Source of the DNA: Flavobacteriaceae bacterium Ap0902
Lineage (GTDB): Bacteria; Bacteroidota; Bacteroidia; Flavobacteriales; Weeksellaceae
Assembly (NCBI GenBank): GCA_009835005.1
Contig: WTFG01000001.1
Location: 372,001-436,000 of the forward strand
Direction: 5' to 3'
DNA: 64,000 nt
A model generated the notes under the pieces. The model worked only from the letters and a program-made list of their open reading frames with translations, had not been told where the DNA came from and did not search any database. Position numbers and translations under genes: made by a program. Numbering within the stretch: the stretch's first letter is position 1; each line of letters starts with the position of its first letter. This document shows positions 50,782-58,582 of this stretch, in pieces.

Positions 50782-52326
50782 ATGGCATTAAAAATATTAT
50801 GGATAGACGATGAGGTGGAATTATTAAAGCCACATTTCCTATTTTTAGAAAAAAAAGGGTACACAACTACCGCTATTAATAACGCAACAGATGCCTTAGA
50901 ACTATTAGAAGATGAGAGTTTTGCAGCCATTTTGTTGGATGAGAATATGCCAGGGATGGGCGGGTTAGAAGCACTGGCAAAAATTAAACAAATTCGCCCC
51001 AATATCCCAGTGGTGATGGTCACCCGTAGTGAAGAAGAACACATTATGGAGGAAGCTATTGGATCTCATATAGCAGATTATTTGATCAAACCAGTCAATC
51101 CCAACCAAATATTGTTAAGTCTAAAGAAAATATTAGACAGCAGCAAGATTATCACAGAAAAAGCCGTAGTCAATTATCAGATGGAATTCAGGCAAATCGC
51201 CATGGAACTCATGAATGCCAGAGACTATGAAGACTGGATTAATATCTATAAAAAATTAGTGCATTGGGAGATTAACTTAGAGAACATAGAAGACCAAAGC
51301 ATGTTAGAAATCCTCAATGAACAAAAGTATGACGCCAACAATCAGTTTGCTAAATTCATAGAGAAGAACTATCACGATTGGCTGCAAGGCGAAGACAGTC
51401 CAGAACTATCTCATACCGTATTCAAAAACACCATCAAGCCCCAATTAGAAGGACAGAAAACCATCCTCTTGATGATAGATAACCTGCGCTATGACCAGTG
51501 GAAAGTCATTCAGCCACTCTTTCAACAGCATTATAATACCACGGCAGAAGAAATGTATTACAGCATACTGCCATCCTCTACGCAGTACGCCAGAAACGCC
51601 TTTTTTGCAGGCATGATGCCCCTAGAAATTCAGAAAAAATTCCCCAATGCATGGCTCAATGATCCAGAAGAAGGCAATAAAAACGAGTTTGAACCTAACT
51701 TCTTAGATGACAATCTCGTGCGATTAGGGCTCAAGAACTTTAAAACCAAATACTACAAAATCCTCAATTCCAGTTATGAGAAATATGTATTAGATGAATT
51801 TCATAAATACAAAAACAATGACCTCACCGTCATTGTATATAACTTTGTAGACATACTATCCCACGCCAAAACAGACAATCGCATCGTGAGTGAGATGATC
51901 AGAGATGACAAAACCTATCGTTCTGTTACCCATAATTGGTTCAAAAACAGTTACTTATTAGAAATCGTAAAACAAGCCGCGGACAACGGCATGCGTCTCA
52001 TCATCACCACAGATCACGGTACCATCTACGTCAAAGAACCCTCTAAAGTCGTGGGAGATAGAGAAACCAGCACCAATCTCAGGTACAAACTTGGGCGTCA
52101 GTTACAATATGATCCAAGTGACGTCATGGTGATAGACAAGCCAGAAGATTATTTATTGCCCAAAGTTAATGTAAGTTCCAAATATATATTTGCCAAAAAT
52201 GACATATTCCTAGCCTACCCCAAAAATTACAATCAATACGTGAATTATTACAAAAACACCTATCAACACGGTGGAATTTCCTTAGAAGAAATGATTATTC
52301 CATTAGCGATTTTAGACAATCAATAA
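50782..52326 (+). CDS. porX: PorX-type response regulator with PglZ/alkaline-phosphatase-like output domain
   Basis: 514 residues. The receiver (1-120) has acidic residues D9/D10, phosphoacceptor D53 (ILLDENMPGMGG) and the lysine in DYLIKPVNPNQ. A helical linker follows, then a PglZ-type domain from about residue 205 with LLMIDNLRYDQWKV, the nucleophile region SSTQYARNAFFAGMMP, YNFVDILSHAKTD and IITTDHGTIYV as metal-ligand sites. PorX regulates type IX secretion in Porphyromonas and Flavobacterium with the PorY kinase, and acts on oligonucleotides in characterised cases. Its kinase and the type IX genes are not in the window. Confidence 0.95.
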   Translation: MALKILWIDDEVELLKPHFLFLEKKGYTTTAINNATDALELLEDESFAAILLDENMPGMGGLEALAKIKQIRPNIPVVMVTRSEEEHIMEEAIGSHIADYLIKPVNPNQILLSLKKILDSSKIITEKAVVNYQMEFRQIAMELMNARDYEDWINIYKKLVHWEINLENIEDQSMLEILNEQKYDANNQFAKFIEKNYHDWLQGEDSPELSHTVFKNTIKPQLEGQKTILLMIDNLRYDQWKVIQPLFQQHYNTTAEEMYYSILPSSTQYARNAFFAGMMPLEIQKKFPNAWLNDPEEGNKNEFEPNFLDDNLVRLGLKNFKTKYYKILNSSYEKYVLDEFHKYKNNDLTVIVYNFVDILSHAKTDNRIVSEMIRDDKTYRSVTHNWFKNSYLLEIVKQAADNGMRLIITTDHGTIYVKEPSKVVGDRETSTNLRYKLGRQLQYDPSDVMVIDKPEDYLLPKVNVSSKYIFAKNDIFLAYPKNYNQYVNYYKNTYQHGGISLEEMIIPLAILDNQ

Positions 52327-52369
52327 ATATTTACGGCTAATATATAATTTAATACATAATAGAATTTTT

Positions 52370-52517
52370 AGGGCGATTTAACAGGCTTTCTGTTTCAATT
52401 CCTCGTTTTGAGGGGGACAAAAATCTAGTCTGGTGTATTCTGCTTCGCGCCATACCCTAGCCGTCGTTTTTGTCATCCCCACAAAGCCTGCGGGATTTCC
52501 ACGTCAATCCCTATCGC
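52370..52517. repeat. Folded intergenic repeat, copy C (frame 2, different hairpin core)
   Basis: Left end AGGGCGATTTAACAGGCTTT and right end GGGATTTCCACGTCAATCCC plus TATCGC match copy B (24702-24850) almost base for base. The centre differs: GGGGGACAAAAA pairs with TTTTTGTCATCCCC and an inner CTAG.../...CTAG arm with a CTTCGC tip. It follows porX and precedes the tsaE promoter. Confidence 0.7.
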
Positions 52518-52597
52518 AAAAGCAGCAAAAGATAATGCTGTCATTTTGTCCATTAGCATAGCCATCAAATTTCCAAAAGTTATTTTAATAAATCAAT

Positions 52598-52605
52598 TAT
52601 CTTTG
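52598..52605 (+). promoter_or_regulatory. -7 box (TATCTTTG) directly before tsaE
   Basis: TATCTTTG matches TAnnTTTG and is separated from the tsaE ATG by only 4 nt (CCGC). Confidence 0.6.
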
Positions 52606-52609
52606 CCGC

Positions 52610-53014
52610 ATGATTTGGAAAGCAGAACAGTTAGAAGACCTTCCACAGATTGTGCAAGAACTCATCCCAAGAATAGAACACAATGTCGTTCAATTTCGTG
52701 GAGATATGGGAGCAGGTAAAACCACGTTGATCAAAGAAATTATAAAGCAACTAGGTTCGCAAGATGAGGTAAGTAGCCCCACGTATGCCTTGGTCAATGA
52801 ATATGAAACAGAAGCAGGCACAGTCTATCACTTTGATTTCTATAGAATCAATGATGAATCAGAAGCCTATGATATGGGGTGGGAGGAATATGCAGACAGC
52901 GAAAATCTATGCTTAGTAGAATGGCCAGAAAAAATAGAATCTTTAATTCCTGAAAAAAATCATATATTACAAATTGAGAATCAAAACAATGTGCGAATCA
53001 TAACCTTTCAATAA
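52610..53014 (+). CDS. tsaE: tRNA threonylcarbamoyladenosine biosynthesis ATPase TsaE
   Basis: 134 residues. TsaE is the small ATPase that drives TsaB/TsaD in making the t6A base of ANN-decoding tRNAs. Walker A FRGDMGAGKTTLIKEI near residue 26-40, SPTYALVNEY, and YHFDFYRI with the acidic motif VEWPEKI are all visible. Length is normal. The -7 box ends 4 nt upstream, suggesting a leaderless transcript. The stop overlaps the ald start by one base. Confidence 0.95.
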   Translation: MIWKAEQLEDLPQIVQELIPRIEHNVVQFRGDMGAGKTTLIKEIIKQLGSQDEVSSPTYALVNEYETEAGTVYHFDFYRINDESEAYDMGWEEYADSENLCLVEWPEKIESLIPEKNHILQIENQNNVRIITFQ

Positions 53015-54216
53015 TGGGTAAAAAAATATACACACCTTTTTCTAAGGAAGAATTACTACCAAGAGAAGAGAAATTAGAAGTGGCAACAAGGGGTGGGAAA
53101 CTCAAAATAGGAATCCCCAAAGAAGAACAGTTTCAAGAAAGTAGGGTTTGCCTAACACCAGATACGGTAGAAGTTTTAGTAGCACACGGTCATCAAGTCA
53201 TGGTCGAGACCAATGCTGGCATGGGGGCACATTTCACAGACAATCAATACTCAGAAGCAGGCGCACAAATTGCTTATAGCAAAAAAGATGTATTTGCACA
53301 GCCTATTGTTTTAAAAGTAGTACCACCATCAGATGAAGAATTAGATTTATTAAAACCCAATGCCTTTCTATTTTCTGCTGTTCAGCCAGGAACTAGGGAC
53401 AGGGAATATTTCACTCATTTATCTAACAAGAAGATTACAGCTATTGGATATGAGTATTTAGAAGATGAACACAAACAGTTACCTTTAGTTAGGCTAATTT
53501 CAGAAATTGCAGGAACAACATCAATTTTGATTGCCTCAGAATTATTATCAACCTCGCACGGGGGTAATGGTGTGATGCTCGGAGGTGTTTCTGGTGTTCG
53601 TCCTGCAGAGGTTGTTATCATTGGCGCAGGTACCGTGGGTGAGTTTGCTGCAAGGTCTGCCTTAGGGTTAGGAGCATCCGTGCGTATTTTTGATAATTCC
53701 CTTACCCGTTTAAGAAGATTGCAGAATGATATTGGCGTACGAATCCCAACCAGCACCATAGACCCAAAAGAATTGAAGAAAGCACTGCGCCGTAGTGACA
53801 TTGCTGTTGGCGCCATTCGTGGAACTTCTCGGTCGCCAATAGTAGTGTCAGAAGAAATGGTGCAATTAATGAAGCCAGGCGCTGTCATTATAGATGTTTC
53901 TATAGATTGTGGTGGCTGTTTTGACACTTCTGAAATCACCACGCATGATAATCCAACTTTCGTCAAGCATGATGTAATTCATTACGGCGTGCCTAATATT
54001 ACGTCTCGTTATGCCAGAACCGCTTCCAAGGCTTTAAGTAATTTTTTTCTATCTTACTTTATAGAGGTGGCTAAACACGGTGGTTTAGAGTCTTTGTTAA
54101 GTCATGACGCTGGGCTCAGAAAAGGTGTATATACATACAAAGGTAGAATTACCAACCAAGAACTGGCCCAATGGTTCGATTTAGAATATAGAGATCTAAA
54201 CTTATTGATTTTATGA
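53014..54216 (+). CDS. ald: Alanine dehydrogenase
   Basis: 400 residues. Oxidative deamination of L-alanine to pyruvate with NAD. N-terminal LKIGIPKEEQFQESRVCLTP with the lysine of the substrate loop, GHQVMVETNAGMGAHFTD, the nucleotide-binding GAGTVGEFAARSALGLGASV, and the late DVSIDCGGCFDTS are typical. The first 30 residues extend past the usual N-terminus, as in many Flavobacteriia. It overlaps tsaE by one base and the next gene by 4 bases (ATGA), so this is a tight operon. A relative, the transhydrogenase alpha subunit, cannot be fully excluded but the residues and length favour alanine dehydrogenase. Confidence 0.93.
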   Translation: MGKKIYTPFSKEELLPREEKLEVATRGGKLKIGIPKEEQFQESRVCLTPDTVEVLVAHGHQVMVETNAGMGAHFTDNQYSEAGAQIAYSKKDVFAQPIVLKVVPPSDEELDLLKPNAFLFSAVQPGTRDREYFTHLSNKKITAIGYEYLEDEHKQLPLVRLISEIAGTTSILIASELLSTSHGGNGVMLGGVSGVRPAEVVIIGAGTVGEFAARSALGLGASVRIFDNSLTRLRRLQNDIGVRIPTSTIDPKELKKALRRSDIAVGAIRGTSRSPIVVSEEMVQLMKPGAVIIDVSIDCGGCFDTSEITTHDNPTFVKHDVIHYGVPNITSRYARTASKALSNFFLSYFIEVAKHGGLESLLSHDAGLRKGVYTYKGRITNQELAQWFDLEYRDLNLLIL

Positions 54217-54608
54217 ATCTAAGAGAGAGATTAAAATTATTTGCATTGGGCTCTATTGCAGGGATATTCCTAATAACATTATTCTTTGGGAGGCGAACAT
54301 CCTGCAAAGATTCTATTATCAATTATTTACCAGAAGGACGTGTAAAGCAGGAGATTTTATTTTATCCTATAGACTATTCCTCTCAAGTTGCAGAAGAATT
54401 AGAAAGGCTCAATATAAATGATTCCTTATTTAAAACTTATATAGAAAAAGCAGATATAGACTTTGGTTTAAGCAATCAAAGAGCAAGACCATGTGGTGAA
54501 TATGTTTTGTTCAGTGAGGACAGCATTCAGCAATTAGAAATTCATCTAGATAAATGTAGAGAAGGCGTGCTTATAGAAAAAATCATCACCAAACCACTGG
54601 CTGATTAA
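54213..54608 (+). CDS. DUF4258-like small membrane-anchored protein
   Basis: 131 residues with one N-terminal membrane helix (LFALGSIAGIFLITLFFG) followed by RRTSCKDSIINYLPEGRVKQ and a C-terminal domain with SNQRARPCGEYVLFS. Two cysteines flank a soluble domain. It resembles the DUF4258-type proteins that follow alanine dehydrogenase in Flavobacteriia; I am moderately sure. It overlaps ald by 4 bases. Function unknown; the topology suggests an anchored domain in the periplasm. Confidence 0.75.
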   Translation: MNLRERLKLFALGSIAGIFLITLFFGRRTSCKDSIINYLPEGRVKQEILFYPIDYSSQVAEELERLNINDSLFKTYIEKADIDFGLSNQRARPCGEYVLFSEDSIQQLEIHLDKCREGVLIEKIITKPLAD

Positions 54609-54616
54609 ATTAATAC

Positions 54617-54624
54617 TACCTTTG
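54617..54624 (+). promoter_or_regulatory. -7 box (TACCTTTG) directly before ruvB
   Basis: TACCTTTG matches TAnnTTTG and is separated from the ruvB ATG by only 4 nt (TGAT). Confidence 0.6.
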
Positions 54625-54628
54625 TGAT

Positions 54629-55651
54629 ATGGATGATTATTTGAATCCCGAAGAGGAATACTTTCCAGAAGAAGAACTTCAACAAGAAGAAAAATTCCGT
54701 CCACAAAGTTTTGGTGATTTTGCTGGGCAAGAACACATTTTAGAAAATCTATCTGTATTTGTACAAGCTGCAAAACTCAGAAATGAATCCTTGGATCATG
54801 TATTATTACACGGCCCACCTGGCTTAGGTAAAACCACCCTGGCACATATCATTGCCAATGAATTAGGCGCTGGAATCAAAGTTACCTCTGGTCCTGTATT
54901 GGACAAACCTGGAGACTTGGCAGGGCTGCTTACCAATTTAGAAGAAAATGATGTTCTATTTATAGATGAAATTCATAGAATGTCACCCATCATAGAGGAG
55001 TATTTGTATTCTGCTATGGAGGATTATAAAATAGATATTCTCATTGAATCTGGACCCAATGCACGCTCTGTAGAAATTAATTTAAATCCCTTTACATTGA
55101 TAGGTGCTACCACACGTTCTGGTCTTTTGACAGCGCCTTTAAGAGCAAGATTTGGGATTAATTCTAGGTTTGAATATTATAATGTAGAATTATTAAGTTC
55201 TATTATTCAGCGTAGTTCTAGAATTCTTGATACGCCCATAGATGAGGATGCAGCCATAGAAATTGCTGGTAGAAGTCGTGGAACGCCTAGAATAGCCAAT
55301 GCCTTATTAAGAAGAACCAGAGATTTTGCTCAAATCAAAGGAAATGGTAAAATAGACAAAGCCATTACACAATTCAGTTTGAATGCCTTAAAAGTAGATC
55401 AAAACGGATTAGACGAAATGGATAACAGGATTTTGACCACAATCATAGATAAATTCAAAGGAGGTCCTGTAGGATTAACGACTATCGCAACTGCTGTGGC
55501 AGAAAACGCAGGAACCATAGAAGAGGTTTATGAGCCATTTTTAATCCAAGAAGGCTATTTGATGAGAACACCAAGGGGTAGAGAAGTTACGGATAAGGCA
55601 TACCATCATTTAGGTAAGAATAGGGGTGATGATCAAGCCAAATTATTTTAA
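54629..55651 (+). CDS. ruvB: Holliday junction branch-migration helicase RuvB
   Basis: 340 residues. RuvB is the AAA+ motor that drives branch migration with RuvA. Walker [14 protein letters not shown] near residue 63, Walker [18 protein letters not shown], sensor region [19 protein letters not shown] and C-terminal winged helix [20 protein letters not shown] are all present. Length is normal. The predicted transcript starts at or next to the ATG. queG follows after 25 bp. Confidence 0.97.
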   Translation: MDDYLNPEEEYFPEEELQQEEKFRPQSFGDFAGQEHILENLSVFVQAAKLRNESLDHVLLHGPPGLGKTTLAHIIANELGAGIKVTSGPVLDKPGDLAGLLTNLEENDVLFIDEIHRMSPIIEEYLYSAMEDYKIDILIESGPNARSVEINLNPFTLIGATTRSGLLTAPLRARFGINSRFEYYNVELLSSIIQRSSRILDTPIDEDAAIEIAGRSRGTPRIANALLRRTRDFAQIKGNGKIDKAITQFSLNALKVDQNGLDEMDNRILTTIIDKFKGGPVGLTTIATAVAENAGTIEEVYEPFLIQEGYLMRTPRGREVTDKAYHHLGKNRGDDQAKLF

Positions 55652-55676
55652 TTGGTTTTAATCCTATTCTTTTGAC

Positions 55677-56618
55677 ATGTCTGCCATAGAGAAAAACACG
55701 CGTCTTATAAAGGAGAAGGCAAAAGCACTGGGATTTTTGCATTGTGGTATTTCCAAAGCAGGATTTTTAGAAGAAGAAGCGCCAAGATTAGAGAAATGGT
55801 TAAAACAAGGATTCCATGGAGAAATGGGCTATATGGAAAACCATTTTGACAAGCGTTTAGATCCAACCAAACTTGTACCTGGAGCCAAATCAGTTGTTTC
55901 TCTTTTATATAATTACTATCCAGAAAATAGACAACCAGAGGATACCTACAAGTTAGCGAAATACGCCTATGGCAAGGATTATCATTTTGTAGTTAAGGAT
56001 AAATTAAAAGCGTTATATAACTGGATTCAAGAAGAAATTGGAGAGGTAGAAGGTCGTGTCTTTACGGACTCTGCACCTGTATTAGAAAAAGCATGGGCAG
56101 CCAAAAGTGGTTTAGGATGGGTGGGCAAAAATGCTAATTTACTCACCAAACAATTAGGTTCTTTTTATTTTATTAGTGAACTAATTATTGATTTAGATTT
56201 GATTTCAGATGGTCCTACTACAGATCATTGTGGTAAATGTACCGCCTGTATAGAGGCTTGTCCCACACAGGCCATTGAATCCCCCAAGGTTGTGAACGGT
56301 AGTAAATGCATTTCCTATGCCACAATAGAATTAAAATCTGAAATACCGGATTTCTTTAAAGGAAAGATGGAGGATTGGATGTTTGGTTGTGATATTTGTC
56401 AAGATGTATGCCCGTGGAATAGGTTTTCTAAACCTCATCAAGAGCCAGCATTTGCACCTCATCAGGCCATACTCAATTTCAATAAAAATGAGTGGGAGGA
56501 ATTATCTCAGGAATTATTCAGTGAAATATTTAGAAAATCTGCCGTCAAGAGAACCAAGTTTGCTGGATTGGAGAGAAATATTAATAAGATTAAAGAAAGC
56601 AAGCAAACACAAAGCTAG
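55677..56618 (+). CDS. queG: Epoxyqueuosine reductase QueG
   Basis: 313 residues. QueG is the cobalamin- and iron-sulfur-dependent enzyme for the last step of queuosine synthesis in tRNA. The N-terminal corrinoid-binding domain includes [11 protein letters not shown] and [38 protein letters not shown] follows. Two 4Fe-4S sites are visible: [16 protein letters not shown] near residue 183 and [14 protein letters not shown] near residue 238. The C-terminal HEAT-like extension of some QueG proteins is absent, as is common in Bacteroidota. It requires B12, so this organism must make or import it. Confidence 0.95.
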   Translation: MSAIEKNTRLIKEKAKALGFLHCGISKAGFLEEEAPRLEKWLKQGFHGEMGYMENHFDKRLDPTKLVPGAKSVVSLLYNYYPENRQPEDTYKLAKYAYGKDYHFVVKDKLKALYNWIQEEIGEVEGRVFTDSAPVLEKAWAAKSGLGWVGKNANLLTKQLGSFYFISELIIDLDLISDGPTTDHCGKCTACIEACPTQAIESPKVVNGSKCISYATIELKSEIPDFFKGKMEDWMFGCDICQDVCPWNRFSKPHQEPAFAPHQAILNFNKNEWEELSQELFSEIFRKSAVKRTKFAGLERNINKIKESKQTQS

Positions 56619-56646
56619 TAGATTATTATAGTTTAAATTAAATTTG

Positions 56647-56654
56647 TATATTTG
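56647..56654 (+). promoter_or_regulatory. -7 box (TATATTTG) of the rimP-nusA operon
   Basis: TATATTTG fits TAnnTTTG. A hairpin with a T-run at 56681-56707 lies between it and the rimP start codon. Confidence 0.6.
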
Positions 56655-56680
56655 CATTGTTTTTAGGAATAAATCACTAA

Positions 56681-56707
56681 AAGAGCCTCGTAAGATGCTC
56701 TTTTTTT
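56681..56707 (+). terminator. Terminator-like hairpin in the rimP leader (possible attenuator)
   Basis: AAGAGC (56681-56686) pairs with GCTCTT (56697-56702) around a 10-base loop and runs into a T-tract ending at 56707. It lies about 26 nt after the predicted -7 box and 19 nt before the rimP ATG, inside the leader. The stem is short, so the strength is uncertain. Confidence 0.55.
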
Positions 56708-56726
56708 GTTCAAAATGTTCTAAATT

Positions 56727-57188
56727 ATGGATGCATCAAAAGTAAAACGACTTATAGATGAAGCGTTGCTAGAGAATGAAAGTTTATTTTTAGTAGACTG
56801 GTCAATCTCTCCAGGCAATCAAATTCAAGTGTTGGTAGATGGAGATGATGGATTGCCCATAGAAGAGGTCGTACGTATTAGCCGACATATAGAAAGTAAT
56901 TTAGATAGAGAACAAGATGATTTTGCACTAACGGTTTCATCTCCAGGATTGGATAGACCATTGAAAATGCCTAGACAATACCAAAAAAACATGGGTAGGA
57001 CATTAAAAATCAAAACGGCGAACCAAGAAATTAAAGGAGAAGTAATCAAAGTTACAGACGACGCTGTGACTTTGCAATGGAAACAAAGAGAGCCAAAACC
57101 GGTGGGTAAAGGAAAGCATACCGTTCAAAAGGAAGAGGAAGTTCCTTTTGAAGAAATAGAAAAAGCGACCATACATATAGATATATAA
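56727..57188 (+). CDS. rimP: Ribosome maturation factor RimP
   Basis: 153 residues. RimP assists 30S subunit assembly. N-terminal alpha/beta domain with LVDWSISPGNQIQVLVDGDD and VVRISRHIESNLDREQDDF, followed by LTVSSPGLDRPLKMPRQY, the most conserved stretch, and a C-terminal SH3-like domain (EIKGEVIKVTDDAVTLQW). It is the first gene of the classic rimP-nusA-infB group; nusA starts 10 bp after it. Confidence 0.95.
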   Translation: MDASKVKRLIDEALLENESLFLVDWSISPGNQIQVLVDGDDGLPIEEVVRISRHIESNLDREQDDFALTVSSPGLDRPLKMPRQYQKNMGRTLKIKTANQEIKGEVIKVTDDAVTLQWKQREPKPVGKGKHTVQKEEEVPFEEIEKATIHIDI

Positions 57189-57198
57189 AAAAATTATC

Positions 57199-58470
57199 AT
57201 GGATAATTTAGCATTGATTGATTCTTTTGCAGAATTTAAAGACGAGAAAAATATAGATAGAATTACCTTAATGGCAATTCTAGAAGAGGCACTTAAAACG
57301 GTGCTTAGAAAAAAATACGGATCAGATGATAACTTTGATATCATTGTGAATCCAGATAAAGGTGATTTAGAGATCTGGCATAATCGTGAGATTGTAGAAG
57401 ATGGAGAAGTAGAAGATGAGAGTGCAGAGATTTCACTATCGGACGCTAGAAAAATAGAAGAAGATTTTGAAGTTGGAGAAGAGGTTTCAGAGCCTGTATT
57501 GATTAGTGATTTAGGGAGAAGAGCAGTTTTGACGTTGCGCCAGACCCTTATGGGTAAAATCGCAGAGCATGATAATGCCAATCTTTATGAGAAGTTTAAA
57601 GACATGGAAGGCGAGTTGGTGAATGGAGAAGTGCACCATATTCGTAGAAGTCATGTGATTGTAGTAGATGATGAGCAAAATGAAATGGTTTTGCCAAAAG
57701 AACAACAGATTCCTGCAGACTTTTATAGAAAAGGAGAAACCATTCGTGCTGTAGTCCATGAGGTGAACTTGAGAGGTACCAAACCTCAAATTATTTTGTC
57801 CAGAACCTCGCCTGTGTTTTTAGAAAGACTTTTTGAACAAGAAATTCCAGAAATTTTTGACGGATTGATTACCATTAAGAAGATTGTGAGGATTCCTGGA
57901 GAAAAAGCCAAAGTTGCTGTAGAATCTTATGATGATAGGATAGATCCTGTGGGTGCTTGCGTAGGAATGAGAGGTTCCAGAATTCACACGATTGTCCGTG
58001 AACTCAAAAATGAGAATATAGACGTCATCAATTATACTGCGAATGAACAATTAATGGTACAAAGAGCATTGAGTCCAGCGCATATCTCCAGGATGGAAAT
58101 TGATGAAGAAGGTAAACAAATCTCTGTATTTGTGTCTTCTGATGAGGTGTCTAAAGCGATTGGAAAAGGAGGATATAATGTAAGGTTAGCATCTAAACTA
58201 CTAGGCAAAGAGATTGATATCTTTAGAGACGTAGCTCATGAAGAGGATGTGGAGTTAAAAGAGTTTAGTGATGTGTTTGATGATTGGGTGATAAGTGCTT
58301 TCATCAAAATAGGTCTAGATACTGCGAAAGCTATTATAGACCAAGATATCTCTGACTTGGTTAGCCGTACAGACTTAGAAGAAGAAACAGTTCTAGCTGT
58401 GGTTAAGATACTTAAAGCAGAGTTGGATGATGAGGATGATAACAAAGAAAGCTCTAACGAAGAGGAATAA
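57199..58470 (+). CDS. nusA: Transcription termination/antitermination protein NusA
   Basis: 423 residues. NusA binds RNA polymerase and modulates pausing and termination. N-terminal polymerase-binding domain (LIDSFAEFKDEKNIDRITLM), S1 domain (GELVNGEVHHIRRSHVIVVD), KH1 around PGEKAKVAVESYDDRIDPVG followed by ACVGMRGSRIHTIVRELK, KH2 with SKAIGKGGYNVRLASKLLGK, and a short helical C-terminus ending in an acidic Asp/Glu tail. The E. coli acidic repeat domains are reduced, as usual outside Proteobacteria. It follows rimP by 10 bp. Confidence 0.96.
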   Translation: MDNLALIDSFAEFKDEKNIDRITLMAILEEALKTVLRKKYGSDDNFDIIVNPDKGDLEIWHNREIVEDGEVEDESAEISLSDARKIEEDFEVGEEVSEPVLISDLGRRAVLTLRQTLMGKIAEHDNANLYEKFKDMEGELVNGEVHHIRRSHVIVVDDEQNEMVLPKEQQIPADFYRKGETIRAVVHEVNLRGTKPQIILSRTSPVFLERLFEQEIPEIFDGLITIKKIVRIPGEKAKVAVESYDDRIDPVGACVGMRGSRIHTIVRELKNENIDVINYTANEQLMVQRALSPAHISRMEIDEEGKQISVFVSSDEVSKAIGKGGYNVRLASKLLGKEIDIFRDVAHEEDVELKEFSDVFDDWVISAFIKIGLDTAKAIIDQDISDLVSRTDLEEETVLAVVKILKAELDDEDDNKESSNEEE

Positions 58471-58535
58471 AAAGAGAACATAACACTTGAAAAGTAATTT
58501 TTAAGAGAAATTTAGTATAATAACAATAAAAGTGT

Positions 58536-58553
58536 AAAGTTATTTTTAACTTT
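58536..58553 (+). promoter_or_regulatory. Inverted repeat AAAGTTA-TTTT-TAACTTT over the infB -7 box
   Basis: A perfect 7-bp inverted repeat around TTTT. Its right arm is the start of the TAACTTTG box at 58547-58554, which fits TAnnTTTG and lies 28 nt before the infB ATG. The overlap would allow regulation by a DNA-binding dimer, but no regulator is known. Confidence 0.4.
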
Positions 58554-58554
58554 G
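58547..58554 (+). promoter_or_regulatory. -7 box (TAACTTTG) of infB
   Basis: TAACTTTG fits TAnnTTTG in the 112-bp nusA-infB gap, 28 nt before the start codon. It suggests that infB has its own promoter besides read-through from nusA. Confidence 0.55.
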
Positions 58555-58582
58555 CAGCTATACCTAGAAACAAAGCGCATAT

